This document shows positions 1 to 10,876 of a stretch of DNA of 64,000 bases, piece by piece. A program made the position numbers and the translations under genes. Below the pieces are notes generated by a model. It searched no databases and had not been told where the DNA came from. It saw only the letters and a list, made by a program, of their open reading frames with translations. The stretch covers positions 3,162,001 to 3,226,000 of the forward strand of contig CM057057.1 of NCBI GenBank assembly GCA_029945375.1, written 5' to 3'. How positions within the stretch are numbered: the stretch's first letter is position 1; each line of letters begins with the position of its first letter. The stretch is from Agaricus subrufescens (lineage: Eukaryota > Basidiomycota > Agaricomycetes > Agaricales > Agaricaceae).

Positions 1-817
1 CGTGTATTCGTCCTCGCCGCCTCATGGCCCCCTGCCCCTTTCAAATTCTCCCCCACCCCCTTCCCCACCCGAGATGTATGATCCTCTCTCCCCTCCTATA
101 TCCGGATCAGACACATCGGCGGACGGACTTTACCACCACTCCAACCATTCCAATAGCAGCAGCATCAACTCCCCTGCACCCTCTCGAGCTAACTCTCTTG
201 TCCACCGCACCAACGTCAGGTACAACCCTACCCCCTCTCCCACCAGTTCATCAGGCCGCCGGCGAAGCCGTTCTCGCGATTCAGACGAAGAAGATCCCAT
301 GGGTCTCGCAGCTTACAACCACCCCACCGTTGAAAACCTTGCCCACACCCGCAAGGAGGCTACCCGAAGACAAAGAATCGAAGCCGAACAGCGCAGACGA
401 GACGAGTTGCGCGACGGCTATGCAAAACTAAAAGACGTCCTCCCCGTTTCCAACCAGAAAAGTAGTAAGGTCTCACTCCTAGAGCGAGGTTGGTGTGCCA
501 CTGCCCCTTTCAGGCTCAGTCTCTCACAAACTTTTTTTCCTATAGCAACCAATCATATTGTACTCCTAGAAAAGTCTAACCAAGAGCTCAAAGCTCGCAT
601 AAACGCCCTGGAGCAGGAGATGGCGAGACTACGAGCAATCAACGAAAAAATATCTCTTGGAAACACAGAACTTGCTCCGTCTACCTTTGAAGGAAAACCA
701 TTACCCACTTCAGATGCTTCGGCAGCTACTCCACCCGCGTCAGCCCATGTCAAGATCCAACGATCAACACCAGAACGTCCCAGCTCTGCCGTTTCCTCAG
801 AGCACGAACAATTGTAA
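1..817 (+). CDS. bHLH-leucine zipper transcription factor, 5' partial
   Basis: Likely a nuclear DNA-binding regulator of E-box promoters. The reading frame is open at the left edge with no ATG start, so the N-terminus lies outside the window. Exons are 2-488 and 546-817 (intron 489-545, GT-AG, phase 1). A low-complexity Ser/Pro region is followed by a basic region containing RIEAEQRRRDELRDGY, helix 1, a loop with SNQKSSKVSLLERA, helix 2 and a short heptad-like zipper. The basic-region Glu and the final Arg expected for CANNTG contact are present, while the usual His of Max/Myc-type proteins is Arg. It closely resembles the bHLH gene at 5758-6816, sharing the intron position and phase inside helix 2, so the two are paralogues. 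The target genes and exact subfamily are unknown. Confidence 0.9.
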   Translation, partial: VYSSSPPHGPLPLSNSPPPPSPPEMYDPLSPPISGSDTSADGLYHHSNHSNSSSINSPAPSRANSLVHRTNVRYNPTPSPTSSSGRRRSRSRDSDEEDPMGLAAYNHPTVENLAHTRKEATRRQRIEAEQRRRDELRDGYAKLKDVLPVSNQKSSKVSLLERGWCATAPFRLSLSQTFFPIATNHIVLLEKSNQELKARINALEQEMARLRAINEKISLGNTELAPSTFEGKPLPTSDASAATPPASAHVKIQRSTPERPSSAVSSEHEQL

Positions 818-3433
818 CTACATATCGCCACGCCACATCTATACACCCACCCTTGATTCTTTCCTTGCCCTATCGCATTATAACCGACTCTATCCTTTTT
901 TTCCATGCTTCTTTTTTTTCCTCGGCATCTTGGGACATTTATTTGCAAGTTTCTGCGCGCTAAACTGGAAAAGTCGCTCCTCGTGCGTACGCAGGGTATA
1001 TGGTATCCCATTTACCGCGGCGAGTGGCTAGACCACTTGTACCTTGGCCCCCAGAAAACGGCAGCGTGGCGTACTGGCGTCACATGCCATCGTCTTGATC
1101 GATGATCATAGTTTTGTGGCTTGCTGTAGTGGGAAGCAGATTCCTGGCGAATTCTTCTCCAATCTTTTTTCGTCTAATCCACCGGTTTCTCCTCAATTCC
1201 CATTTCCTACTTCACACTAAATATCTTCTTCCTTGGGCACATGGTTTCTCAGAACCTCTCTTTTGGTTCTGCCTTATCATGACGTTGAAATTTCCAAGTC
1301 CCCTTCCACCTATAAACGGAGAACATGACACCTCTTACTTTCTGACGAATATTACGACTTGCCAGCTTTCGGTTGCGTCGACGACTGATCATTCACCCTC
1401 TGGCTCGAGGAAATGGTGGCCTCAGATGGGCATTTGTCAGACTACATCTGGTGTATCACCCACTCTCCTCTTCTCTAAACTAGAATGACAAAACACCCGC
1501 CAATGGTTGGAGACGCGGAGATGAAATATGACTCATTGCTTTCTTTGTCGCTTTGATACATTGGACCTTCATTAACACAGCATGTATTCTACACGCATTA
1601 TTTGATTTCTTTGCAATCTCTTCCAAAGTTTGTTTTGAACGTAATTTCCCTAGTCAAGAGTGTTTCACACTATCGGTCCCTTTTCCCCCCTTCATCCGGC
1701 GAAATGTGCGATAGGATGAACTCTACACCCAACTCAAACTCAATATCGATGGATTGCATCATACACGTGTAGGGCACGTTTCGACAAGAATATTATATAT
1801 ATTCTTGATGACATCAAATGTTCAGCAACAGGATATGGCAATCACTTTTTGATAACAAGCGCTCGCTCATCGCGAAATACGCGCAAGCTAACCGAAATAC
1901 ATCAACCCTAAAGTTTCAAGATATTCTGGGCCTGCATATATCAACCAATGTGATAGTATGAGGGGCCACGGAAAACAGCTCATAGATTACGAATCGTTCA
2001 CATGTGCTGTGGTCGGTTGAAGCGAGTAGAAAGAAAAACCGGAAAATCTAGAGGGAAAAAAAAGTGGCATTTAATTTCGGAAAAGACCCACAAAATTCAA
2101 TAGCATGTCATTCCATTGGCACTCCTAAGCTGATATGTCAAATCAATATCTCCGATGATTCAAGTGTTCTATTCCGAAAGAGAACAAAAACGCAGAGTTG
2201 AAACGTTTCTTTGCTCTTTCGAGTGCTAAGTATCTCAGGGTCGAATAAGGGTACAATCACTGAGAGCCTCGTTGAAGCCTGCATGCACAGAGATTTAGCT
2301 GCTAATTAGATTATATCAATGAATCCGTGAGCCAAAACATGAAAATCTTTAGTTTCTTTACACGGTATACGATGCGAGATGATTTCGCCACGCGGCATGG
2401 TGATATGAGGGTACCTCCACTCTTAATGGCTACTGATGAACCTGAGTTTATAGGGCTAGCGAACCCGACTTCCGGTCTTATTTCTAGACTCTTTGAGCAT
2501 TATCATCATAGCTTCCGTCAGAGCAAAAATATGTAAGAGAAGAAATGAAAGCGAAATCAAAACTTGGTTTACCCGACAGACCAACCCTGTTCATCAGCCT
2601 TTATAGTAACCCGACCTTGGAGAATGAAGTCATGTAATATCATCGGCTAGACGTACTCTAGACCAGACTACTAAAAACTTGTAGTGCAGGTACGCTTAAT
2701 GCGAGAAGCGCCATCACAATCCGTGTTTCTGGTATACTGATGATATGCGTAATAGATAATAGATCGTTTACGCGATGGAGCCGATAGACGAGCATCGATC
2801 AGCTAAACGCCATTTCTTGAATGGAAGGTTTGAGTAGAATTTTCCCAAGACCACGGCCACGGTACCAATTGGCTATGTTTGACAGCTGGAGGATATTAAA
2901 GATATTCGCCGAAGCCGAGCTAAGGTGGGATATTTGGCAAGCCAATCCTTCTGTCAAAGAAGTCCTGTCGATTCGGTTCTAAATTAGATAGAAAGTCCAT
3001 ATTCTGACAACAAGCCAAACACTCGATCTTAATGAGCTTTTCTATATGGAATCGCTTGTTCGCATGAACCAGAAATGAGGCTGCGGTAGTTGCTTTCAAT
3101 GAAAAACGACCTTTGACGATGAAAGTCAAAAGTCGTCTAGCTCGACGGGAGCTGGCCATAGATGCTGGCATAGTGATGCGTTAAGAATCAGAAACCGCGC
3201 CTCATTCACTTAATGTTGCGCCTCATTGTCAAGAAACAAGGTTCAAATGCCCGTATTCTGAAACGCATTTCGTGATGAGCTGAAAAGTCAGATATCCCAC
3301 GGATGATTTGCGCCCGTCCCGTTCTGGAAGTATCGGTGGACTACGAGGACCGATACGTCTTGTGATTCGTGAATCTCTCAAGCTGTGATGTGGGAAGGCC
3401 GTCATCTTCGCAGCAAATGTCACACGGGAAATG
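818..3433. other. Gene-poor interval between bHLH gene and membrane-protein gene
   Basis: About 2.6 kb without a supportable gene. The first few hundred bases are pyrimidine-rich and probably hold the 3' UTR of the upstream bHLH gene. Open stretches of 60-130 codons occur (for example 1102-1488 + and 2920-3171 -), but none shows a recognisable motif, a convincing splice extension or unusual composition. Confidence 0.5.
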
Positions 3434-3441
3434 TGACGTCA
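3434..3441. promoter_or_regulatory. CRE-like palindrome TGACGTCA
   Basis: A perfect TGACGTCA palindrome, the consensus for ATF/CREB-type bZIP factors, lies about 180 bp upstream of the ATG at 3621. An inverted CCAAT box (ATTGG) follows at about 3492-3496. Both are plausible promoter elements of the membrane-protein gene; binding is inference. Confidence 0.4.
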
Positions 3442-3620
3442 CAAGATAGGTTAGTCACCATGACAGTGGTCGTCCCTATCCCCGTCCACCCATTGGCGGC
3501 AACTGCTGCAGGAGCACCACAGCATCTATTAATCACGAATATACCCACTTCAAAACATTGTATACACTCTCTTGACCGTCTGATACTTCGCTGTGAATCT
3601 CTCATCATCTCGGATCTGCA

Positions 3621-4678
3621 ATGTGGTCAGTGAAATCACACATCTCTCTCTGATTTGGGCCGCTATTCAGCATAAGGAAATGCATATTTAGGTGTGATAA
3701 TTGTCTTCTCGTTCTTCCCCTCGTACGTATTCCAGATCCCGCGGAACAGATGGATAGGTTCTGATGTCCCTGCCCAGAGAGCTGGTGCTATTGCATGGGC
3801 TGTGGCGATCGCAGTGCGTGCCAAACATAACCGCTGAAACAACTACTTTTCTGATGCAGGTAAAACGGTGATAAGGCTTATAGCTTGGCCGGTGGTATCT
3901 TCCTTCTGTTACGGGGCCAGTTTTTCTTTTTCTTTTATCCTGAATGGTGAGAATTAATGAAGTATGTTGCCGTCGGACCATCCTCTTGATCACCTTCCAT
4001 AAAAGGCAAATCTACGGTGGCATCGGCGTCGGCGTCGCTGTGGGCGCAATATTGACGATGTTTGCTCTTTCAAATGTCAGTCTTCCATGACGTCTGGAAA
4101 CATTGGAGCATACCATCATTTTATATTCACCAGCGTTCATACATCTGGATTAGAGTGAACAAATTCCTCTGGCCTTTCATAATTGTCATATGCGCAATTC
4201 GAGCCATCGTCATGATCGTTCAACTCCAACGAGGGTATGTAGGCTTCCATTCGGACGTTTTAGCCTCTTTGTAGAACTCGCACGGATGACGTCCATATGC
4301 TTTCGTTCCGTTCCACAGGAAAGACAAGATTCAATGGGAATGTGACAACGGAGGCCAACTTTGGACAGGGTCAGTCGCTGCAGGATACGCAGCACCCTCT
4401 TCTATTCCTAGTGGCTTCTGCGCCACCGGCTTCTCTAGCCTTAACATTGCCTTTATTGCTGGACTTTGTATCGACCTTGTATTCCAGGTGAGAGGAACCG
4501 TTTGTTCCGCGCGCCAAAATTCATTAGGTTTAGATTTACATGTTCTTCCTGGTCTGGCGGTTCTCGAAGAGGCTCGAGCACTATTCGAGCATGAAGGGGC
4601 CATTCTATGGAGGTACGTGTATCGGGCCACTCGCTGGGACAGGGATAGATGACCTCCTTAGGGTACTATAAGGGATGA
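3621..4678 (+). CDS. Four-TM membrane protein, nine exons (197 aa)
   Basis: Reconstructed from nine exons: 3621-3625, 3677-3722, 3778-3813, 3876-3946, 4006-4075, 4134-4234, 4319-4487, 4534-4612, 4662-4678. All junctions are GT-AG and the total is 594 nt including the stop. The product begins with a short Cys-containing cytosolic segment leading to LPLRAGAIAW, then has four hydrophobic segments (roughly RAGAIAWAVAIA, IYGGIGVGVAVGAILTMFAL, KFLWPFIIVICAIRAIVMIV and a last one ending in CIDLVFQIYMFFLVW). Between TM3 and TM4 is a lumenal or outer loop with DKIQWECDNGG, and the tail is RLEHYSSMKGPFYGGYY. This architecture matches an unnamed fungal tetraspan family as I remember it; no biochemical role is known to me. 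The smallest exons (5 and 17 nt) and the first two introns are the least certain. Confidence 0.78.
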
Positions 4679-5546
4679 GCAGTATATTGGTCACCGATCT
4701 CGGACACCGCTTTCTTTTCACTATCGCCTGTCATTTAGCTTCCAGTTGTTTGATGAGTTATTCCGACGACCCTTATGACCTGTAACGACCTTTCACGTAC
4801 TGAATGATGATTTATTCCGGTTTGTGTTGTAAAGATGAATTTGACGATGTCACACCAGAAGAGTTCGGTCCGCTCAGGATGCAAGAATTGAATGTGACCA
4901 CAACAGATCGCTTGCATTACTGCGTATGAAATCGGACCAATGTGGCATTTGGAGACCGGATTTGGTGCTGATGCGGGAGTTTTGGCCTGATATTAAAAAA
5001 ACGTTGCAAGTGAGAAAGAATTGGCTGAATCTGGTGAGTAGACAGCAGCCCCATCGGGATGTTATGGCTGATGGTATTTGCCTGGTTTGGAAAGCGAACT
5101 GGGAACAAGAGCTGGCAGAGTCGCAGACTGGCCGAAGAACCTCGGAAACCGGATCTTGATAGGTGATAAGTGATCCAAAGAAGACTGAATGTCAACGGCA
5201 TAATTAGGCGTCAAACGGAGACCGGTACGAAGGAGCCCAGGGACCTGTGACTGCTCAGAGGAGGGGATGGGTGGAGAGGACTGGGAGGGACGATCGAGGA
5301 GTGGGTCGAGAGGGGCCACGGGGAGGGCAGAGGGCGCGGGACGGAGGGGCGGCGGGAGGACGGGCAGGGCACGGGGGAGGGTTCTGGCATTCTGCCGCAG
5401 GATGGCGCCGGGCGGGGGCAGTTGTTTGAGGGCTAGCCAAGGGAAGAGGCCCGAATGAATGGGGGCGAGCGGCGAAAGCTGGAATCGCCGGTGCTGTAAC
5501 GCCTCGTGGGCGCGGAGTCTGAATTCCATCGGCCCAAAGTAATGCT
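4679..5546. other. Intergenic region with G-rich tract
   Basis: No gene is supported. From about 5250 to 5450 the + strand is strongly G-rich, with clustered GGG runs at 5345-5391. This lies upstream of the bHLH gene starting at 5758 and is probably its distal promoter. Confidence 0.5.
5345..5391 (+). promoter_or_regulatory. Potential G-quadruplex in bHLH promoter
   Basis: Six runs of three or more G separated by loops of 1-5 bases (GGGG, GGG, GGG, GGG, GGGGG, GGG) fit the usual quadruplex pattern. It sits about 370 bp upstream of the start codon at 5758. Folding and function are inferred only from sequence. Confidence 0.45.
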
Positions 5547-5553
5547 TATATAA
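5547..5553 (+). promoter_or_regulatory. TATA box (TATATAA) of bHLH gene
   Basis: TATATAA occurs about 205 bp before the ATG at 5758 and is followed by an almost pure C/T leader (about 5555-5757). A TATA box followed by a pyrimidine-rich stretch is typical of strong fungal promoters. The transcription start is inferred to lie near 5580. Confidence 0.55.
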
Positions 5554-5757
5554 CTCCCCCTTCCCCTTCCTTCCTCTCCATCCTCCCTCCCGCCTCTTCC
5601 CCCTCCCCCGTCCCGTCAGGTTCCCTCAGCTATCTTCCCGAGCCCCAAGTGCGTCCCTCCTCTTCCCGTCCCTTCGCGTCTTACCCGCCCCACAGCTCCC
5701 CTGCTCGTTTCTGGTCTTTTGATTTTCTTTGTTCTTTTTTTTAAACGTCTCTTCAGC

Positions 5758-6816
5758 ATGTCTTCCTCCCAACTTCTATCTCTCGACTTTGAGGCCAAGG
5801 CCCCGTCCTACATGGACTCCATGGACGCATCTTTCCCCTACATGGAAAATGGTGGTCTCGAGTATCTCCAGTACCCCCCTCAATCGCCCGCCACCTTTGA
5901 ACTCTCCGTCGCCCGTAAGTACTGATCTTCGATCATCGGACTTAGTTTTTCAACTGAGCTTCTTTTCTTTAGTGCCCCCCACCTCTCCCCTTGCGTTCAA
6001 CAATGCGCTAACACTATCAGGGGAATACACTTACTCACCTTCCTTCAACGCTGCATCTCCGGAGCGTTCATTTACACCTCCCGAGGGTCCCAGCCTTTCC
6101 CCCCCTGCTCTCTCTTACAACCTCAGTGGCGGTGATGTCGTCGCCGATATCCCCTCCGGCCGGCATTCACGCAACAGCAGCGCCGGTTCTAGCGCTGGCG
6201 TTTCTTACGCCGCCACTGTTCCGCGCTCTCACCGCTTCAATCCCATTGGTGTTCCTGCCAACCGCCCCACACTGAGAGCTCGTAGGAGAAGCAGCAAAGC
6301 ATCCGATGATGGTCATCTCGATGCTGCTACCGTCGAAGGTGAGGAAGAAGACGACGAAGAATTCCAGCCGCCGCCTACTGCCAACAATCAGGCTAACAAC
6401 GATGCGTATGTCCGAATATCTTATATCAAGAAAATGAAGTGCTAATAACTATTTGCAGGCGTCGTGAAACTATCAGAAAGCAACGCATCGAGTCTGAGCA
6501 AAGAAGGCGTGACGAGCTCCGCGATGGGTACACTCGCCTCAAAGAAACCCTCCCTACCTCCAACCAGAAGTCTAGCAAAGTCTCGCTGCTTGATCGAGGT
6601 CAGTACTTGTTCTGTTTGGTGTTTCGCTATACTCACGTGATATAATTAGCTACCAGCCATATTAGGTACCTCGAAACTGTCAAGGAGCAGCTTGAGATGA
6701 GGTTGAAGGCTGCTGAAACCGAAGTCCACCGACTCCGTGGCTTAAATGAGACGCTCATGCTCAATTCAGCTCAACGTCAAATTGCTGGCCCCTCCGGTCT
6801 CGCTCCTCAGTTCTGA
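5758..6816 (+). CDS. bHLH-leucine zipper transcription factor (298 aa)
   Basis: Exons 5758-5914, 5973-6405, 6459-6598 and 6650-6816 give 897 nt with the stop, all with GT-AG introns. The N-terminal 200 residues are Ser/Pro-rich with an acidic stretch (EGEEEDDEEF) that could act in activation. The bHLH spans about residues 200-265, with a basic region containing RIESEQRRRDELRDGY, a loop with SNQKSSKVSLLDRA, helix 2 SHIRYLETVKEQL and a following Leu-heptad. It is a close paralogue of the bHLH gene at the left edge, with an intron at the identical place and phase in helix 2. The start is the first ATG after the pyrimidine-rich leader. It probably acts as a nuclear homo- or heterodimer on E-boxes; its targets are unknown. 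Confidence 0.92.
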
Positions 6817-8380
6817 TTGCCATGCAATTCTGTCGTCGTTGGTCCGAATAAAAGAACAAACGACCAAAACACACTCGATCTCGTTCTTAATCTCCTCGAG
6901 TTCATGATTATCTGCCAGGGCAGATAGCTGTACATTTATGACACGGACCTCCACGTTAATCCTCAACGCTATCATTCATGTTTCATTCGCATCATTTCCC
7001 TCTCATCATCATCATCCATCACTATTTTTACACGTGGTCTGGGCTTGGTGTACCTGCGGTGCACCCCAAGCTTCCTTGCGAAATCTTTTGTAGCTGTGCT
7101 GCACGTTCGGTTCGCTAGTTGCGCTTCACTGGTCAGTGGCCAGTTGTTGTCGCTTGAATACTAGCCAGGTCGTTCGGAAGGTCTCAGAATGCTATGACTC
7201 CATTGATGGGCACCAGGATACGGTTGATATTTTCTTGAGGTACGACACTGTCACAAGACCCGAGGTTGTTTGAAATGCGCTGCTCCCTCTATGAGCGCGA
7301 GCGCCCTTTCACCCTACGGCTCTGTCTTGTTCTTCTTTCTTTCTTCGTCGCTTGCCTCACGACTGCGTCCCTATCCTCCACAACCCATCTCGCACTTGAG
7401 GCGTACGACCACTTAATTGTGGTTACGTGCCTCGTGCGGCCAACACACCGGCATTGATATGTCTTGCATTTCTGATCGATCTCAAGTCTCGCAAATCCAA
7501 TACTAGTTTGAAAACCTACAGCCCTCGGATCTGACCTTTCGTTGGATAGTTTTGGATATCTAATACTCAATATTTTATTGTGATTTATCTCACCTGGTCT
7601 CCATCCTCACGCCTGCATTTTACGTTTGGGACGTCTTCAACGTTGCAAATTCCTGTTCCGTTTACTCCCCTCATCTCGTCCATTTTCGGATACTCCCGAT
7701 TGTGGTAGCGCACTTTTTGCCTGCGTCTCCAGAGACTGGTTTCGGCAAAAGCTCAAGTACGATCTCATGACTAGAGACTACACTCTCTTTGATTCGCCTT
7801 GATCCGCGTTGTTGGATGCAACAATGAACATCGGCTATGGCACACCTATATTCGTCCTGCCGGCATGCATGGCTAGTCCATTCGCCCGTTCGAGTTGTGG
7901 TTGCTGTACCGGGTTTTTGTATGTCATCGCGGCTACTCTGGATCGGCTTTTCGCGGTAGAATTGTAGAGCTTGATGCTTCTCCCAGCATACTCACTGCCT
8001 GCGGTGGTTAGCTGGTTGAGATTATCTCTCCCGTCTTTAGTACTAAAGCTGTTCGTCCGATTTCATGCACGGTCATGTCTCTTTACCGCTACCGCTACTG
8101 GTTGAGTTTCCCCCGATATTGCATTTTTCTTCTTTCTGCTCTATTTTGTTGTTGGGTAGTTTTATATTGCGCATCTTCTCTATTTTCGCTGTTTAGTACG
8201 AGATTCTATTGTTCATATCTGTATGTAGGATCAGTCGTATGTCACAAATACAGTGGAAACCCTTTTTATTCTTTATCCTTTTTATTCCGTGATATGATCA
8301 AGTCATTTCAACATTTGCCCTAGATCAAACCTTGATCAGGTCTTGCCATCAATTTGTGCTGCTCGACTCGTCCACCAAGA
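6817..8380. other. Intergenic region, no supported gene
   Basis: About 1.56 kb between the bHLH stop and the TBCA start. The first part is probably 3' UTR. An 82-codon open stretch at 8075-8323 is hydrophobic only because of T-rich sequence and shows no gene-like features. Nothing else was seen. Confidence 0.5.
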
Positions 8381-8883
8381 ATGGCTGAGCTCGCTGCAAT
8401 CCAGAAACAACTGAAGATAAAGGCTGGCGTCGTCCAACGGTACGGGCGTATTCCGATTAGCGGCATATATGAAGATTGACTCTTCGATGAAGCTATAACA
8501 AAGAAGCGACACTCTATCGCAAGGAAGTTGTTGATTTGACGGGGAAGATGACACGACTTGTTTCGGACGGTGCAGATGAGTGGGATGTCAAGAATACGGT
8601 ATTTGTCTACGCTATAAGTATCCATTAGGCGACTGGGATCACAGGACCAACGTAGAAACGGATGATCGACGAGTCGGAGAAGATGGTCCTCGACACAGAA
8701 AACAAACTCGATAGGGCGACGGGAGAATTAAAAGACCTCGTGGTGAGTTTCCCTTCATTCCGATGTAAACTCGGTCTGATCATATGAATCGTACGATAGA
8801 AACGAGTAGAGGCTACACCAGGAGTAGCGGCAACCGATGAATTTGTGAAGGCACAAGAAGTTGTTGGTGGGCATACAGCATAG
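8381..8883 (+). CDS. TBCA: Tubulin-folding cofactor A (TBCA/Rbl2-like), 111 aa
   Basis: Cofactor A captures beta-tubulin released from the CCT chaperonin and passes it into the alpha/beta heterodimer assembly pathway in the cytosol. Exons 8381-8439, 8493-8598, 8656-8742 and 8800-8883 give 336 nt with the stop. The protein is a three-helix bundle type: helix 1 AAIQKQLKIKAGVVQRYNKE, a central segment with DGADEWDVKNTKRMIDESEK and helix 3 TENKLDRATGELKDLV. Length matches the family (about 105-115 aa). The gene ends 31 bp from the stop of the convergent Med11 gene, so the two 3' UTRs almost certainly overlap. The ID is firm from the DEWDVKN...RMIDESEKM signature. Confidence 0.92.
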
Positions 8884-8914
8884 ATTATGTTACATATTGC
8901 GTCACTGAGTTATT

Positions 8915-9529
8915 CTATTGTATGCGTGTTTGTGTTGTACCTGACATTTCTGCATCTCGCGAAGACTTTTTTAGTCGCCTGAGAGCCTCCAAGATACCCT
9001 TCCATGCATCTCTTTCGACCCTCTCTTCTTGCAAGCCATGATTCACACGCGAATTACCATCTGTTTCAGGAGGGAGACCGACGCCCAGTGAAGGGGGGAT
9101 GAAATTAGGTGGTGGTGCATTTATCGCTGAGGGTGCAATGCGGGAGTGCCGGATATGCGCTAACGACGATCGTAGAGCGACTTGTACAGCCTAAGCGCTT
9201 GTCATGAGCTCCGGTTACGGTAAGAGCAGCGGACTAACGTCAAGGCGTTCAAAATACTCGCTGACTTCAAGGACGAACTGCTCGGAGCGTTCTTCACCCT
9301 GAGGCAGGTTATCTTCCGGGTTGTCCGTTTGGGGAAGAGTAAGCAGAGAAATGGATGAAGCAGCGAGCGAGAGAAGGCGAGTGATGTCCTGGGCGCAACT
9401 GTCGGTGATGTGACGAAATGGAAAAGACGCCAAGATTACCTTTTCTACCTGGCCTAGAGCATATATCTGGCGAGCAGTTCGACTAGTGGTCCATATCGAG
9501 TCAATGTTCGACGGCTGCTCGTGGTCCAT
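8915..9529 (-). CDS. MED11: Mediator complex subunit 11 (Med11), 171 aa
   Basis: Med11 is a head-module subunit of Mediator that pairs with Med22 and helps recruit RNA polymerase II and TFIIH. Exons on the minus strand are 9529-9440, 9388-9239 and 9190-8915. The first intron (9389-9439) is 51 bp, a multiple of three, and lacks a stop, so a naive reading frame runs through it; removing it joins YALGQVEK to DITRLLSLAASSISLL, the expected family pattern. The C-terminal part has RHSRIAPSAINAPPP, a GVGLPPE segment and GLQEERVERDAWKGILEAL, typical of fungal Med11. It is divergent from the Sec14 gene (88 bp between starts) and convergent with TBCA. Confidence 0.85.
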
Positions 9530-9617
9530 CGCCGAGGTGGTTGATGACGTAACTCATTATTTGTTTTAAAGCGCAAGGCCGAGCAGTGCTCCCTACCCAG
9601 GTTCTACTCAAACCAAC

Positions 9618-10876
9618 ATGGTCAACACATCCCACCAGGAAGTTTTGCACAATCTTCGCAGGGAATTATTTGAAGAAGGTATCCTGCAAGATGGGGACAC
9701 CGTTGGCACCGACGACGAAACGCTTCTGTAGGTGTCACTCTAATTACGTCATGTTCCTGAGCTTATTGATGCCGCATAAATGCAGGAGATTCCTTCACGC
9801 CCGTGATTACGATTTGGCTTTGACAAAAAAAATGTTTGCGGACTGCCAGCATTGGAGAAAGACTGTGCAGGGAGTTGGGATTGACAAGTTATACAGTCAA
9901 ACTGATCCGTTTGACGTGGGTGTTATATTCCTCTTTCTCCATTCGTTTTCATTTGATTTTTGTGCAGTATCCGGAAAAGGAGGTCATTTTCAAATATTGG
10001 CCAATGTGGTTCCACAAGGTGTGTATGAATGGCGCTTAATTATCGTGACAATGCTGAAAACCTAGGTAGACAGACAAGGTATTTACAATATGACACAATT
10101 TGGCACCCACTCAAACGTTGAGACAGAAAGGGCGACCCATTAATGTGCAGATCCTGGGCAAAATGGATCTAACCAAGCTGTACAAGGTTTGTACACCAAA
10201 ACGGCATTGGGAAACCGTGCTAGTCAACGCTGAATGTGTTCGTATCTCAAACCTTTTCTATCTGCCCTCACTAACGCAGATTGGTTTAGCTTCCGCGAGA
10301 AGTACTTCCGGCTGCATCTCGCGTTGCCGGTAAACATATTGGGACTACTCTCGTCATAGTAGATCTCAAAGGCTTCAGGTAACGTCATCCCTTTCCTCCG
10401 TCTTCGGCGGCTGAACCACTTGAATGTCGCAGTCTGAGCCAATTCTGGCAAACAAAGTCAATCGCTCGGGACTGTTTCCAGATGTCACAAGATTTCTATC
10501 CCGAGACGTGAGTCAGTCAATTTCTTCGGGAAATGCAATTATTCATTATAATAGAATGGGAGAGCTTATCATTATCAACGCACCTTCTTCATTCACTGTC
10601 ATATGGAACGTCATCAAGCCCTGGTTAGCAAGAGAGACAGCAGACAAGGTTAGCATCTTTGGGAAGGACTATCAAAAGGCATTACTGGATCTAGTGGATG
10701 CCGAATCACTCCCAGCTTCATTAGGAGGAAAATGTACTTGCAAAGATTTAGGTGGATGCGAATTTAGTGGTGCAGGACCGTGGTTGGACGGAAGAAAGGG
10801 TTGGGGACCGCGGTCAAGGGCTAATCTGGAGAACACGAATTCTGACGTTATGCTGACCGGAGCTGCGAAGCTGTGA
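9618..10876 (+). CDS. SEC14: Sec14-type phosphatidylinositol/phosphatidylcholine transfer protein (298 aa)
   Basis: CRAL-TRIO protein that exchanges PI and PC and primes PI4P synthesis at the Golgi. Exons 9618-9727, 9786-9915, 9968-10018, 10070-10078, 10127-10237, 10290-10378, 10433-10507 and 10555-10876 total 897 nt. The N-terminal CRAL-TRIO-N has LLRFLHARDYDLALTKKMF; the lipid-binding domain includes YWPMWFHKTDKKGRPINVQ, TTLVIVDLKGFSLSQFWQ and MGELIIINAPSSFTVIWNVI; and the C-terminal SLGGKCTCKDLGGCEFSGAGP corresponds to the Sec14 end. Exon 4 is a 9-nt microexon (ACAGACAAG, Thr-Asp-Lys), needed to restore the conserved FHKTDKxGRP motif. Length agrees with Sec14 (about 300 aa), shorter than Sec14-GOLD proteins. 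Confidence 0.93.

Noticed and set aside
1102..1488. 128-codon open stretch downstream of the first bHLH gene
   Set aside because: No motif, T-rich leader-like composition and no plausible splice partners; probably 3' UTR or chance.
2920..3171. 83-codon minus-strand frame with Arg-rich start
   Set aside because: Could not be extended by splicing and matches no family I recognise; isolated in a gene-poor interval.
8075..8323. 82-codon hydrophobic open stretch that could be a membrane peptide
   Set aside because: Hydrophobicity follows from the T-rich sequence; no conserved pattern and no signal of splicing.
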